This document shows, piece by piece, positions 26,374 to 35,150 of a stretch of 40,068 nt of DNA. The stretch spans positions 1,505 through 41,572 of the forward strand of contig DEYM01000044.1 in NCBI GenBank assembly GCA_002364555.1, written 5' to 3'. Within the stretch, counting starts at the first letter, position 1; every line of letters begins with the position of its first letter. The position numbers were made by a program, and so were the translations under genes. The notes under the pieces were generated by a model, which was not told where the DNA came from, ran no database searches, and worked only from the letters and a program-made list of their open reading frames with translations. Source of the stretch: Phycisphaerales bacterium UBA3158. GTDB lineage: Bacteria > Planctomycetota > Phycisphaerae > Phycisphaerales > SM1A02.

Positions 26374-27506
26374 CAGGCATCCCCCCGCGTTGAGTCTTTC
26401 ATGAAGTTCGGCAGGGATGTACCCGTGTAGGGCCCCCATTTCTCGATGTACACGTCCTTGTACAGCTCCTCGATACCAGGCTCGGGAGAGGCCTCGGCCC
26501 ACTTGACTGCTTCGCGAATCTCGACGCGAAGCTCCTTGTTCATGGCCTTGATTTCAGCCTCCTCCATGACGCCGCTGGAGATGAGGAACTTGGCAAGTGC
26601 CTCGATCGGATCGTTGGCCTCGTTCTCCTGTTCCTCCTCGTGGGTTCGATATTTCCTCGGGTCGGAAACCGAATGCCCCTTGAAGCGGTAGCACTTCATG
26701 TCGACGAACGCGGGGCGGGGATTCGCCCTGATATCGTCGACGAGCGCCTTCATGGCGGGATAGGTATTGGTGATGTCCATGCCGTCGATGCAGACGGAAT
26801 CCATGTGGTAGGCGACACCCTTGTCGACAAGGTTGTCGGCCGCCGAGGTGCATCGCTCGATGGAGGTGCCCATGGCGTACTTGTTGTTCTCGACGATGAA
26901 GATGACGGGGATGTCCATGACCTTGGCCAGATTGGCCGCTTCATGGAAAGCACCTTGATTCAGTGCGCCGTCGCCCAGGAAACACAGGGTCACCCTGGTG
27001 TTGGTTCCACCATTGAGCACTTCATCCTCATACTTGGTGGCGAAAGCCAGACCGGCTCCGACAGGTGTCTGGGCACCGACGATGCCGTGACCTCCGTACA
27101 TGTGATTGGGCACATCGAAGAAGTGCATCGATCCACCCTTGCCCTTGGCACATCCACCGATGCGTCCGAAGAGTTCAGCCATTCCGACCTTTGGGTCGAG
27201 GCCTCGGGCCAATGCATGTCCGTGATCACGATAGGCCGTGATGACGGGATCAGTTGGTTGGAGAGCAGCGATTGATCCAACGGCAACCGCCTCCTGACCG
27301 TTGTAGACATGAAGAAAGCCACCCGCGAGCTTGTTCTGATAGGCCTGAACGGCCCGAATCTCGAACTCGCGGATCAGCTTCATGTCTCGAAGCCATTTGA
27401 TGAGGACATCAGGCCCTGGAAGGGGCAGCTGCTTCGAGTCCTCTGGAGTCTTTGCCGACTTGGTTTCTTTTGAGGAAGGGGTCACGATGATCTGTTCCAT
27501 AGTCAT
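26373..27506 (-). CDS. pdhA: Pyruvate dehydrogenase E1 component, alpha subunit
   Basis: A 377-residue E1-alpha subunit. The thiamine diphosphate motif starts at LGDGALNQGAFHEAANLA and ends at IVENN, the classic GDG-x(~25)-NN. Other family stretches are GGFLHVYNGQEAVAVG, TAYRDHGHALARG, GKGGSMHFF, YGGHGIVGAQ and the phosphorylation-loop-like RFKGHSVSDPRKYRT. ATGs at 27506 and 27500 and a TTG at 27515 are possible starts; none has a strong ribosome binding site. A Lys/Ser-rich extension of about 25 residues precedes the conserved domain. It is first of pdhABC; the inhibitor gene lies 86 bases upstream on the same strand. Confidence 0.95.
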   Translation of the reverse strand: MTMEQIIVTPSSKETKSAKTPEDSKQLPLPGPDVLIKWLRDMKLIREFEIRAVQAYQNKLAGGFLHVYNGQEAVAVGSIAALQPTDPVITAYRDHGHALARGLDPKVGMAELFGRIGGCAKGKGGSMHFFDVPNHMYGGHGIVGAQTPVGAGLAFATKYEDEVLNGGTNTRVTLCFLGDGALNQGAFHEAANLAKVMDIPVIFIVENNKYAMGTSIERCTSAADNLVDKGVAYHMDSVCIDGMDITNTYPAMKALVDDIRANPRPAFVDMKCYRFKGHSVSDPRKYRTHEEEQENEANDPIEALAKFLISSGVMEEAEIKAMNKELRVEIREAVKWAEASPEPGIEELYKDVYIEKWGPYTGTSLPNFMKDSTRGDA

Positions 27507-27591
27507 GAGCTTCAAATATATGACAGCACCCGAAATAGGTCCTGGAAGCCTCAGTATAGCGGGTTAAGGCTGTATAGCCCCCATCAGATCC

Positions 27592-27996
27592 TCAGTTCAC
27601 CACCTCGATGAGAACACTTGCCTGGCGGGCAGGCGGCACATCGGTCTCCCAGGGGCGTTGATAGTCCAACTTCAGCCTTGTCTTGCCAGGAGAAGTCCCC
27701 CTGATAGCCCACCATTGCCGCCCTGGAGCACCAACAACCCCATCTGCGGCGTCTGTCTTGGTATATCCCGATTTGGCGATGGTGACATGCTCCATTCCGG
27801 CACTTGCATCGGTATCGATATCCCATTGGAATCCCGTTGTGCGATTACTGACCAGAAAAAATCTATGGGTACTGCCGACTTTCAGATTCAGCTCCTGAGA
27901 AGCCACCTGAGCGGTCCCGGAATGGTTCGAGGCACAACCAACGCAAAAAAGGGTACAGAAGGCCAAAAAGCCTGCATTCATGATATGGCGACTCAT
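27592..27996 (-). CDS. Chagasin-family (I42) cysteine protease inhibitor, predicted lipoprotein
   Basis: A 134-residue secreted protein. Residues 1-20 are a signal sequence ending in a lipobox-like FCVGC (Cys21), although the -3 position is Cys rather than Leu. The mature part has the three inhibitory loops of chagasin/ICP proteins: NRTTGFQW (51-58; family NPTTGYxW), GAPGRQWW (89-96; family GxGG) and QRPWE (113-117; family RPW). These loops block papain-like peptidases. The ATG at 27996 has GGAGG 7 bases upstream. It lies 86 bases ahead of pdhA on the same strand, but a functional link with pyruvate dehydrogenase is not evident. No papain-like protease is in the window. Confidence 0.87.
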   Translation of the reverse strand: MSRHIMNAGFLAFCTLFCVGCASNHSGTAQVASQELNLKVGSTHRFFLVSNRTTGFQWDIDTDASAGMEHVTIAKSGYTKTDAADGVVGAPGRQWWAIRGTSPGKTRLKLDYQRPWETDVPPARQASVLIEVVN

Positions 27997-28219
27997 CAAC
28001 TGTCCTCCAGAAGGATCAAATTTAGCCAGAATCCGATACGAACGGGGTACCGGATCTCCAATAGCATGTGACTTCGGCGAATGAAATTCGAGTCGGCTCG
28101 ACGAGCCTTCGCCGTTGAGCGAACCTGGGCTGTGATCATTTTTTCCATTCACCCAGGGTCACACCATAGTTGGTTCTCAGATAAATTGAATAGTCCACTC
28201 ATCAGTGATAACTGAACAC

Positions 28220-30097
28220 ATGACCTCACGATTCCCAATCAACCTCATGGCTCCAGTCCTCATCGGCATTCCCGTATTGGCGCTGGGTATCTGGCTCTCG
28301 CTGATGTGGAATCACGAGTCGAGAGCCGCCGTCGGGGTATTGGCACACGATAAGATCGAACAGATCCACGAACTGGCGGCCTTGAAGATTCACGACATGA
28401 CCCAGATACCGCCGTTGATCTGCAAGCTCAACGAAGCGTTCATTCGAGATGACGAGCTGGATCCCGACGATCTGATGAGCTGGCATCCCAGACTTCTGGA
28501 TGAACTTCTAATCTTCAGGATGATCAGCTCCATCACATGGGGATCTGCCGATGGAAGAGGTCTCTGGCTTGGCAGATATGCCGATGGAAACATGTTCTTC
28601 GCTGTCAAGGATGACGGCGATTCGAAGACGATGAGAGAGTGGGAGCTCAACAAGGACGGCTCGCTTCCAGACGTACCGACCAACAGCTTCGAACTGGAGC
28701 TTCGATCACGTCCCTGGTACAGCATTCCAACGGCCAAGGGAAAGGGGGCATGGACCGACCCGTACCCCTGGGCTGGAGGCAATGGATCGCAGACAGAAAC
28801 CATCGGTGTTTCATTCGGGCTTCCTCTCTACAACGAGGATTCGACACTGATCGGTGTCATTGACGCCGATTTCCAGCTGAGCGATCTGAATGATTTTCTT
28901 CATTCGATCGATGCCGGCAAGAATGGGATCGTGATCCTGGCGACTGATGAAGGACTCCTGCTCGCCGCCTCGAATGACATACCGCTCAATGTCAAGGATG
29001 GTTCTCTCCAGCACCTCTCGAGAGCGGAGGATGAGGTGATCGCACGCATGGGTGTTCTGGTCGAGAACTCGGATTCGAACCAGAACTTCAGCGATACGAT
29101 CATGATCAGGAACCAGAGCTATTACATACACATGTCCCCTGTCGGGCAGAAGCAGGGACTGGACTGGCAGCTCGTGACGGTGATCCCGACGAATGCGTTC
29201 ATCGGCAACATCGAAGCCCACTTCAGACAGAGCATGTTCCTCAGTATCGCCGCGGTGATCTTCGTGGTGATCATCGCCAGTGCGATGGCACGATGGCTCA
29301 TGAATCCACTGAGCACCTTGATCTCGAAACTCAAGCTCGTGGGCGAAGGAAAACTCGATACCACGGTGGAGCTCGGAACAGCCAAGGAATACGTGAATCT
29401 CGGTGACGCCATCAACGAGATGACATCGAGTCTCCATGCGTCGCAGAGCAGGGAACAGTTCCTGAAGAGAGAACTGAATCACCGGGTCAAGAACATGCTG
29501 GCGGAGATTCTGGCGCTGTGTCGACAAGCAGCGGATCGATGCGACACCGACCGTGAACTGTTCGAGGAACTGCTTTCCCAGGTCGCCAGTCTGACCGGAG
29601 TGCATGATCTGCTGGGCAAGAAGGGTGTGGAGGGGCTCCATTTCAGGGAACTCATCGATTCCTGCATCAGTCCGTATGTCCAGACACCGCAACAGGTCGA
29701 AAAGGACGGACCGATCGTCTTCATAAAGCCCAATGCCGCGATGTGCCTGGCGCTTGTCACCAACGAACTCTCGAACAACTCCAGAAAGTACGGAGCACTT
29801 TCGATCGAGGATGGACTCATCAGGACCTCGTGGGCGATCAATGATCCTGCCGCCGACTACAGTGGGCAACTCGAATGGATCTGGGAAGAGACCCGGGGGA
29901 CGATTCCCGAGGATAAATCCCGAAACGGCTTCGGTATCCAGATGATCGAAGCCATCATCCCATATGAGATTTCAGGTAGCTCCACGATCGATTTCAACGA
30001 GAATGGACTGGTGTTCAAGGCGACCATTCCATTGAATTGCTTCATTCTGAAGCATGAACAGGATCAAGAGAATCCATTGGAACAGGCTAATGAATGA
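28220..30097 (+). CDS. Membrane sensor histidine kinase, Cache-HAMP-HWE/HisKA_2 type
   Basis: A 625-residue kinase. The first membrane segment is at about 8-29. A large extracytoplasmic double-Cache-like sensor follows (about 35-335, including RPWYSIPTAKGKGAWTDPY with Trp166, as in amino-acid or organic-acid sensing Cache domains). A second membrane segment starts at Met339, then HAMP (about 360-413). The kinase part has the HWE/HisKA_2 signature LNHRVKNMLAEIL with phospho-acceptor His421, then the N-box NELSNNSRKYGALS and a short G-box NGFGIQMIEAI. The ATG at 28220 is chosen; an in-frame GTG lies at 28205. The response regulator gene overlaps its end by 8 bases. The ligand is unknown. Confidence 0.92.
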   Translation: MTSRFPINLMAPVLIGIPVLALGIWLSLMWNHESRAAVGVLAHDKIEQIHELAALKIHDMTQIPPLICKLNEAFIRDDELDPDDLMSWHPRLLDELLIFRMISSITWGSADGRGLWLGRYADGNMFFAVKDDGDSKTMREWELNKDGSLPDVPTNSFELELRSRPWYSIPTAKGKGAWTDPYPWAGGNGSQTETIGVSFGLPLYNEDSTLIGVIDADFQLSDLNDFLHSIDAGKNGIVILATDEGLLLAASNDIPLNVKDGSLQHLSRAEDEVIARMGVLVENSDSNQNFSDTIMIRNQSYYIHMSPVGQKQGLDWQLVTVIPTNAFIGNIEAHFRQSMFLSIAAVIFVVIIASAMARWLMNPLSTLISKLKLVGEGKLDTTVELGTAKEYVNLGDAINEMTSSLHASQSREQFLKRELNHRVKNMLAEILALCRQAADRCDTDRELFEELLSQVASLTGVHDLLGKKGVEGLHFRELIDSCISPYVQTPQQVEKDGPIVFIKPNAAMCLALVTNELSNNSRKYGALSIEDGLIRTSWAINDPAADYSGQLEWIWEETRGTIPEDKSRNGFGIQMIEAIIPYEISGSSTIDFNENGLVFKATIPLNCFILKHEQDQENPLEQANE

Positions 30098-30449
30098 AAT
30101 GAATGACAAGATTCTCGTCGTCGAGGACACGTTTCTGATCGCCATGCAGCTTCAGATGGATCTCAAATCCCTCGGCCATCAGGTGGCTGGACCTGCTCCA
30201 TCGGTCGACCGGGCATTCAAGCTTCTGGACCGAGAGCCGATCAAGGCTGCGCTTCTGGATATCCATCTGGGCAACGAGAATTCAATACCTATCGCCAATA
30301 GACTCATGGAATTGAAGATTCCGTTCCTGTTCATCACAGGCTTCGAGCAAGTCGACATCGAATCGAACGAATTCGACGACCATGTCCTGTTGAGAAAGCC
30401 GATCAATCTCGATCAGCTATCCGACGCCATGGGCACGTTGCTCGAATAG
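30090..30449 (+). CDS. Single-domain response regulator
   Basis: A 119-residue stand-alone receiver domain. Acidic pair Glu12-Asp13 (LVVEDTFLIAMQ), phospho-acceptor Asp57 (LLDIHLG), Thr83 (FITGF) and Lys103 (RKPINL) are all present, so it should be phosphorylated normally. The sequence is typical of receivers paired with HWE kinases. There is no output domain, so it must act by protein contact, as a phosphate shuttle or on an unseen partner. The ATG at 30090 lies inside the kinase gene (8-base overlap); another ATG at 30099 is in frame. It is the obvious cognate of the upstream kinase. Confidence 0.92.
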   Translation: MNEMNDKILVVEDTFLIAMQLQMDLKSLGHQVAGPAPSVDRAFKLLDREPIKAALLDIHLGNENSIPIANRLMELKIPFLFITGFEQVDIESNEFDDHVLLRKPINLDQLSDAMGTLLE

Positions 30450-30491
30450 ACGATCATCGAGCCTTGGGCCTGTGAGCCGACCACGCCTTCG

Positions 30492-32309
30492 TCAGGAGTT
30501 CGATTCGATGGCGTCCAGTTCGGTCCATCGCGAGTACAGGACTCTCACTTTTTCCTGAGCCTTCGAAAGAAGGCCGTAGACCTCAGCTGCTTTCACATGA
30601 TCGTTGACCATGTCGGGATCCGCGGCACTGGCCTCCAGCTGTTCGACTATCTCTTCCGCTTCGAGAATGGATTGTTCCATGGACTCGTACTCACGTCGCT
30701 CCTTGTAGCTGAGCTTTCGAGTCCTGGCAGCCCCCCCGCGATCGGATGCACTTCGTACCGGCTTGACGGCGGCTTGGGTTCGATCATCAAGCATGCTTCT
30801 GGCCTTGGTCCACTGTTCATAGGTCTGATGGATCCTGGCCCCCCCATGACCATCGATCCCCAGATACTCCGTCGCGATCCGCTCCAGCATGAAGCGATCA
30901 TGGGTCACGAGAACGATGGCACCGGGAAACTCCAGCAACGCAAGCTCCAGAACCTCCATGGAGGGAATATCAAGATCATTCGTAGGCTCATCGAGCAGCA
31001 GCACATCCGCGGGCGTCAGCATCAGATTGGCGATCAGAAGGCGAGCCTGCTCCCCTCCGGAGAGATTGCCCACCGTGGTCGCCAGCTGGTCGGGTTCGAA
31101 CAGGAAACGCTTCGCCCATCCAGTCACATGAACCATCTTTCCACGGTACTCGACCATGTCGCCAACAGGACAAAGCGCTTCCTGAAGCGTCTGATGGAGG
31201 TCGAGTGTGGAACGATGCTGGCTGAAGGTCACGACCCGCAGATCAGTGGCTTTCTTGATGGTTCCAGCGTCGGGAGCAAGCTCCTCGTTCATGAGCCTGA
31301 GCAGAGTCGTCTTGCCGGACCCGTTCACACCCAGCAGTCCGATGCGTTGTCCGGGTGAGAGCATGACCTCGAGGGATTCGAAGAGCATCTTGTCACCCAT
31401 CGACTTGGTCACCCCATGAAGACCAAGAAGCTTGTTGGTCTTCCTTTCGGTCGCCTGGAAGTCGATGGCAGTTCTCTGTTCTGGCGCCGCAATCCGATTG
31501 CGAGTCTGCTTCAGCTGGTCTCGACGTTGACCGGCCGCCTCGACCTGGGTCTTGTTTCGAGTCTGTCGTCCCTGAATACCCTGTCGTAGCCACGCGGTGT
31601 CGCGTCTGACCTTGTTGGCCAGTGCGGATTCAGCCGCCTCCTGGGAGTCGAGGAAGGCCTCCTTGCGACGAAGGAACTCGGAGTAGTTGCCGTTGGCCTT
31701 GAAGGTCCCACCCGGATACGCCTTGGACAATTCCATGATGGCCGTGGCCGAGTTCTCGAGAAACACACGGTCATGAGTCACGAAGATCATGGCTAGCCGG
31801 GATTGCCTGACGAAGGATTCGAGCCACAGCACACCATCCAGATCCAGATGGTTCGTCGGCTCGTCCAGAAGCAGGACATCAGGCTCCCTGGCAATGGCGC
31901 AGGCGATCGCCAGTCTCTTTCGCCAACCTCCGGAAAGTTCATGCACAGGTTTCTCGAAGTCGTCGAATCCAAGCTTTGAGAGCGTGATCGCAGCCGAGGT
32001 GTCTGGATCCGAATGCATTCCTGCATCCTGCTCAAGCGATCTGATCACAGCAGAGAGTGGCGTGGCCCCCTCATGAAACTGATCGTCCTGCTGGATGTAC
32101 ACCATTCTCGAATTGCGACGACGGACGACTTCACCTTCATCAGGCGAATCCAGTCCGGCCAGAATCTTCAGAAGCGATGACTTGCCCGCCCCGTTGGGCC
32201 CGATCATTCCCACTCGATCCCCATCCTCCATGTGCAGGGACACGCCTTCGAAGAGAACGTTCGCTGGAAAGGCCTTGGTGATGTCGCTTGCTGAAAGGAT
32301 CGTGCCCAT
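30492..32309 (-). CDS. ABC-F family ATPase, Uup-like
   Basis: A 605-residue protein with two ABC ATPase domains and no membrane segment. The first has Walker A GPNGAGKSS (37-45), signature LSGGWRKRLA and Walker B LLLDEPTNHLDLDG. The second has GVNGSGKTT, LSGGEQARLL and LLLDEPTNDLDIPS. A charged linker between them (the P-site tRNA-interacting region) and a C-terminal coiled coil (about 530-605, ERREYESMEQSILEAEE) fit the Uup/EttA group. ABC-F proteins act on stalled ribosomes or, for Uup, also on branched DNA. I chose the ATG at 32309; a GTG at 32351 is in frame. It is convergent with the small regulator gene. Confidence 0.95.
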   Translation of the reverse strand: MGTILSASDITKAFPANVLFEGVSLHMEDGDRVGMIGPNGAGKSSLLKILAGLDSPDEGEVVRRRNSRMVYIQQDDQFHEGATPLSAVIRSLEQDAGMHSDPDTSAAITLSKLGFDDFEKPVHELSGGWRKRLAIACAIAREPDVLLLDEPTNHLDLDGVLWLESFVRQSRLAMIFVTHDRVFLENSATAIMELSKAYPGGTFKANGNYSEFLRRKEAFLDSQEAAESALANKVRRDTAWLRQGIQGRQTRNKTQVEAAGQRRDQLKQTRNRIAAPEQRTAIDFQATERKTNKLLGLHGVTKSMGDKMLFESLEVMLSPGQRIGLLGVNGSGKTTLLRLMNEELAPDAGTIKKATDLRVVTFSQHRSTLDLHQTLQEALCPVGDMVEYRGKMVHVTGWAKRFLFEPDQLATTVGNLSGGEQARLLIANLMLTPADVLLLDEPTNDLDIPSMEVLELALLEFPGAIVLVTHDRFMLERIATEYLGIDGHGGARIHQTYEQWTKARSMLDDRTQAAVKPVRSASDRGGAARTRKLSYKERREYESMEQSILEAEEIVEQLEASAADPDMVNDHVKAAEVYGLLSKAQEKVRVLYSRWTELDAIESNS

Positions 32310-32407
32310 GGGTTCATCTACTCTGCTGGCTGCATTGGTGTATCGGTGCACATGGTAGTGCAGGCGGGGAGGGACATGAGTGGATTCATTTCAGGGACGA
32401 TAGAGAC

Positions 32408-32451
32408 TAGAATACGGGACTGTCCGGGCACCGTTCCAAATCGAAGGTGCC
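32408..32451 (+). promoter_or_regulatory. Possible -10 box and leader hairpin upstream of the DUF4198-like gene
   Basis: TAGAAT at 32408-32413 matches 5 of 6 positions of the -10 consensus, without a good -35. Shortly downstream a perfect inverted repeat, GGCACC at 32427-32432 and GGTGCC at 32446-32451, would form a hairpin near the 5' end of the transcript. Confidence 0.25.
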
Positions 32452-32525
32452 AACACCCCACCGCGTTCCATCACCTCCTCCTTTCCATTCACATCTGGTG
32501 ACTGTTTTCGACAAAGGGCTTTCAT

Positions 32526-33824
32526 ATGCTTCGCATCATCGGATTCCTTTCCTGTCTGCTGCTGGCCTTCGAGTTCTCGACCGAAGTCGCCTGTGCCCAC
32601 TTCCTGTTCGCTCATGTGGTCGGAGGAGCCAGACCAAGAATCGAACTCCACTTCGCTGAAAGTGCTTGGGATTTCAGCTCGAATGGTCGAATGGTCGGTC
32701 TCATGGAACCGGCACGATCATGGAGTCTGGATGGGCAGCCACTTGATTTCGAGTCCCATCCCCACGCGATGGTCTGCCTCGGTCATCCGGATCAGACGCT
32801 CGCCTGCTCGGAGTTCACCTACGGCCTGATGTCCAGAGGTGAGACATTCCTCCTCCAGTATCACGCGAAGGGAGTCGCTGGAATCGATTTCGCCGGCGAG
32901 AAGGGTGGCCTTGATGCCGAGATTATCGCGAAGCGGACCGGCGATGAAAAACTGATACTGACCGTGCTTTCGAAGGGTGCACCGGTCCCCAATGCCGAGA
33001 TCGTCGTCCCCTTGGAAGGCATGAAGACAGAGCAGATGACAACAGATGAAAGAGGTCAGGTCGAGATATCGATGCCCAAGACTCCGATCTACTCCTTCAG
33101 AGCCATGGTGCCCGAGGAGCGAAGTGGAACTCATGACGACAAGTCCTTCGATCTCGTGAGGCATTACACGACCTTGACTGTTCATCAGTCAGACGACGTG
33201 CCTTCGGACTCCGATGGGCTCGCCTGGGCGGTTCTTCAGGATGCCATCAGGTGCAATGCCGCGAACGTGGACATGAACCGCGATTGGCAGGCGAACTTTC
33301 GCATGACGACCCCGACGGAGTCCAATCAGGGAAGACTCATGCATGAGAGCGGCGTCGTGGGCATTGTCAAACCAGATGACAATCAGCCGCAGATCATGGA
33401 GATGATCCGGCTCACAGGTGGCATACCGACGACCGACGTCATCGAGAATGCTCGAATGAACTTCGAAAGCATGCGTTCCCCGTCCGTCGGATCCAGAGTA
33501 GTCATACCTGAATTTGGTCTGATCTACGTCATCAAGGATCGATATATCGAGGCGATCATCGAGGACTCGCCCAATGGTGTTCGAAGAACCGATGTGACCG
33601 GAAGGATGAAACTCGCGGATGGCAGATACCTGCCCGAGCAACTGGTCATCACTGAATTCGAGAAGAATGGGACGATTCAATCGGTCACATTGATCAACGA
33701 AATCTACACCCAGGAAGATGGAACCCATCTTCTGAAGACTCGTACTGCGCATCGTGTGGCTGGACCGGATCAAGTCGACCCGACGACACTGCGATTGAGT
33801 GAATTCCAGTTTTCCAAACGGTGA
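32526..33824 (+). CDS. Secreted protein with DUF4198-like N-terminal and DUF3386-like C-terminal part
   Basis: A 432-residue protein with a signal peptide predicted to be cut after Ala24 (VACA/HFLFAH), so the mature protein would begin with His. About residues 25-220 resemble DUF4198/NikK-like periplasmic beta-sandwich proteins: an AHFLF start, a GAPVPNAEIVV carrier-type strand, TTDERGQVEISMP, and an RHYTTLTV ending. About 235-432 resemble the DUF3386-type lipid-binding-like fold (ITEFEKNGTIQSVTLINEIY, then EFQF near the end); this second match is from memory and weaker. Function is unknown; DUF4198 proteins are often found with metal uptake or efflux genes, but no such gene is adjacent. Confidence 0.75.
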   Translation: MLRIIGFLSCLLLAFEFSTEVACAHFLFAHVVGGARPRIELHFAESAWDFSSNGRMVGLMEPARSWSLDGQPLDFESHPHAMVCLGHPDQTLACSEFTYGLMSRGETFLLQYHAKGVAGIDFAGEKGGLDAEIIAKRTGDEKLILTVLSKGAPVPNAEIVVPLEGMKTEQMTTDERGQVEISMPKTPIYSFRAMVPEERSGTHDDKSFDLVRHYTTLTVHQSDDVPSDSDGLAWAVLQDAIRCNAANVDMNRDWQANFRMTTPTESNQGRLMHESGVVGIVKPDDNQPQIMEMIRLTGGIPTTDVIENARMNFESMRSPSVGSRVVIPEFGLIYVIKDRYIEAIIEDSPNGVRRTDVTGRMKLADGRYLPEQLVITEFEKNGTIQSVTLINEIYTQEDGTHLLKTRTAHRVAGPDQVDPTTLRLSEFQFSKR

Positions 33825-33898
33825 CATCGAACAATGAGTGACCAGCAGGCTCTGGTACGCCCTGTCGTGGGACTTTCCCATCGGAGACGATGCTTCTC

Positions 33899-34819
33899 TT
33901 AGTGTCGAGGAAGCACCATTTTCGGAATCAGATCCGAGGCAGCATCCTCAAGCAGATCTCGCTGCATCCTGGATGGAGAGCCGAAGAAGGACTCCGATAT
34001 GGCCTTGTCAAGCTGATGCACAGCCAGTGTCCGCATGGCTCCACTGAAATCCTCGACCGATTCGGCGAAGATCAATCGACGATCGTTCGAGGATGCTTCC
34101 GGCCCAAGCAATGCGGTGAAGTACTGCATCTGGACATTGCCTTTTCTGGCCTGATGCACTCCACAGACCACGACGAGAAAGGTCTTTGACTCCTGTTCAT
34201 CCAGACTCGAGAGGATACTGGTCATCTGGCGATTGATCGCATCCAGTTGCGCCCTGGCAGCCCCCGTCACGTTGGTCATGATGTCTTTCTTCACCGATCT
34301 CGCCCACTCATTGAGCTCGACATCGTCGATGCCCTGCGATCGAGACATCATCGAGAGAAGTGCGGTCGTCCTATCCAGAAGTCGTCGCTGGCAGGCTCTC
34401 TGGTCAGCAGGGATGGCACTTGCATCGAGACCGGTATCCAGTTCTCTGATCTGCGATTCGAGTCTTTCCATCTCGTAATTGTCGGGACTTGAGCCGCTGT
34501 GCCATGCTGAAAGCCAGGCTGCCATCAGGACGTGCGCAACATCCTTCAACGCGTCATAGAGATCGCTGGACACCGAATGCCTCGATGTGACGACTCCATG
34601 CCGAATCACGACCAGCTCATCATCCACGTTCAGTATTGCCAGCGGTGTTTCAGCCAATGCTCGCCGGCTGGCGGACTGATATTCGCCAAGAAACGAATTA
34701 TCAGCAGCCGCTCCACCATCGATGGGAACCGGCCTTGGAGCGGTATGACATCCAACCACAGTCAGAAGACAGACACAGGCTAGACATGGTCCACTGAAGC
34801 CCATCGATTCTTTGAACAT
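33899..34819 (-). CDS. Hypothetical lipoprotein
   Basis: A 306-residue protein I do not recognise. The N-terminus is a lipoprotein signal ending in TVVGC (Cys24). The remainder is mostly predicted helical: a conserved-looking segment ILNVDDELVVIRHGVV near 63-78, two charged helices around 115-215 with heptad-like spacing, and SKTFLVVVCGVHQARKG near 225. There is no catalytic motif that I can name. I chose the ATG at 34819; a TTG lies at 34825. It is divergent from the dockerin operon with 331 bases between, and convergent with the DUF4198-like gene. The role is unknown. Confidence 0.8.
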   Translation of the reverse strand: MFKESMGFSGPCLACVCLLTVVGCHTAPRPVPIDGGAAADNSFLGEYQSASRRALAETPLAILNVDDELVVIRHGVVTSRHSVSSDLYDALKDVAHVLMAAWLSAWHSGSSPDNYEMERLESQIRELDTGLDASAIPADQRACQRRLLDRTTALLSMMSRSQGIDDVELNEWARSVKKDIMTNVTGAARAQLDAINRQMTSILSSLDEQESKTFLVVVCGVHQARKGNVQMQYFTALLGPEASSNDRRLIFAESVEDFSGAMRTLAVHQLDKAISESFFGSPSRMQRDLLEDAASDLIPKMVLPRH

Positions 34820-35150
34820 GCTCAAACGATATCAACAATGAATTGACAGCATTGACGACAGGAATGTCCTGTACCGATGGGCCTGAATCGATGGCTCTCA
34901 TGCATCGAGGACGATCATCATTGACTGATGGATTCATCCAGGAAACCCATTACCTGAATCAAGCCGGTCATGTACTGAGGTGGATCAGATAGTAAAAACA
35001 CGTTTAGATCGCTTTAAATCGGTATGTAGCTCGGTAACTGTCTCAATGTCATTTTCTAGCAATTCCACTCTTGTAAGTGCTGATGCAAGCTGCAAGAATG
35101 CACTCAGTGCTAATTCATGACGACCGTGTTCTGATTTCGGGGGAAATACA
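34820..35150. promoter_or_regulatory. Divergent intergenic region ahead of the secreted dockerin operon
   Basis: This 331-base stretch is visibly richer in A and T than its neighbours and holds no credible gene. It contains a perfect 6-bp inverted repeat (ACAGGA at 34858-34863, TCCTGT at 34867-34872). On the plus strand a weak sigma-70-like pair TTGTAA (35071-35076) and AAGAAT (35094-35099) has a 17-base spacer. Directly after it lies a perfect palindrome GCACT-C-AGTGC (35100-35110), where the transcript would begin. AGTGCT occurs twice, 30 bases apart (35076 and 35106). A GGGGGA ribosome binding site lies just before the first operon gene. Confidence 0.4.
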
